NCBI GenBank assembly: GCA_016934775.1
Contig: JAFGSP010000122.1
Span: forward strand, 1-5,781
Origin: Candidatus Woesearchaeota archaeon
GTDB taxonomy: Archaea; Nanobdellota; Nanobdellia; Woesearchaeales; GW2011-AR15
Reading direction: 5' to 3'
DNA: 5,781 nt
Positions 5,687 through 5,781 of the stretch are shown in pieces (position 1 is the stretch's first letter; each line of letters opens with the position of its first letter). The translations under genes and the position numbers were made by a program. The notes beneath the pieces are model-generated. The model made no database searches, was not told where the DNA came from, and saw nothing but the letters and a program-made list of their open reading frames with translations.

Positions 5687-5781
5687 GTGGAAGACAATCT
5701 AGTCTCTAAAAGTAATTTGTCTAGTGGAATCGTTGCATCTCTTGGAGGACTCTTAGTTTTAGACTCAGTATCTTATTTAGA
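5687..5781 (+). CDS. N-terminus of an unidentified protein, runs off the right edge
   Basis: A frame opens at GTG (5687) behind a strong Shine-Dalgarno sequence and stays open for 31 codons to the window end. The visible peptide begins MEDNLVSKSNLSSG and continues with a hydrophobic, glycine-containing stretch (about residues 14-25) that could be the start of a membrane or signal-anchor helix. It is too short to assign to a family. The support is the ribosome binding site and the absence of stops, not homology; an in-frame stop (TAA at 5663-5665) limits any upstream extension. Confidence 0.55.
   Translation, partial: MEDNLVSKSNLSSGIVASLGGLLVLDSVSYL

Noticed and set aside
1..5781. Insertion sequence, CRISPR array, tRNA or rRNA gene
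   Set aside because: No transposase frame, regularly spaced repeats, cloverleaf-like segment or rRNA-like conserved stretch was seen; nearly all sequence is accounted for by genes and short promoter regions.

Overview
The window looks like chromosomal DNA from an archaeon. It carries ABCE1/Rli1, which is found only in archaea and eukaryotes. Its start codons are preceded by archaeal TATA boxes at a constant 27-29 bp, and its genes are AT-rich, use AGG/AGA and ATA codons heavily, and are tightly packed. I infer a DPANN-type lineage such as Woesearchaeota or Pacearchaeota from gene style and composition. No rRNA or other marker is present to prove this.

Layout. Positions 1-2289 (minus strand) hold a two-gene unit: the ribosome-recycling ATPase ABCE1 followed, with an 8-nt overlap, by an integral membrane protein of the DUF1461/Lit-like family that runs off the left edge. 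Positions 2290-2364 are a compact divergent promoter with two back-to-back TATA boxes. Positions 2365-4698 (plus strand) hold a complete family B DNA polymerase, closest to the bacterial Pol II type, with intact exonuclease and polymerase motifs and a clamp-binding-like C-terminus. A T-rich terminator follows it. Positions 4735-5521 (minus strand) hold two uncharacterised membrane proteins, of 63 and 178 residues, each with its own TATA-like element. Positions 5522-5686 are an AT-rich divergent intergenic region. At 5687 a plus-strand gene begins with GTG behind a strong Shine-Dalgarno sequence and runs off the right edge.

The genes do not form one pathway. ABCE1 and the polymerase are housekeeping genes for translation and DNA synthesis that share a regulatory region; the rest are membrane proteins of unknown role. 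No CRISPR array, transposon, tRNA or rRNA was seen.

The strongest observation is in ABCE1. Its normally invariant eight-cysteine, two-cluster ferredoxin-like domain has lost exactly the four cysteines expected to bind one [4Fe-4S] cluster and kept exactly the four expected to bind the other. This looks like an ordered loss of one cluster in a protein whose ATPase domains are otherwise intact. Next in interest are the Lit-like membrane protein in an organism expected to have ether lipids, and the Pol II-type polymerase with a PIP-box-like tail.
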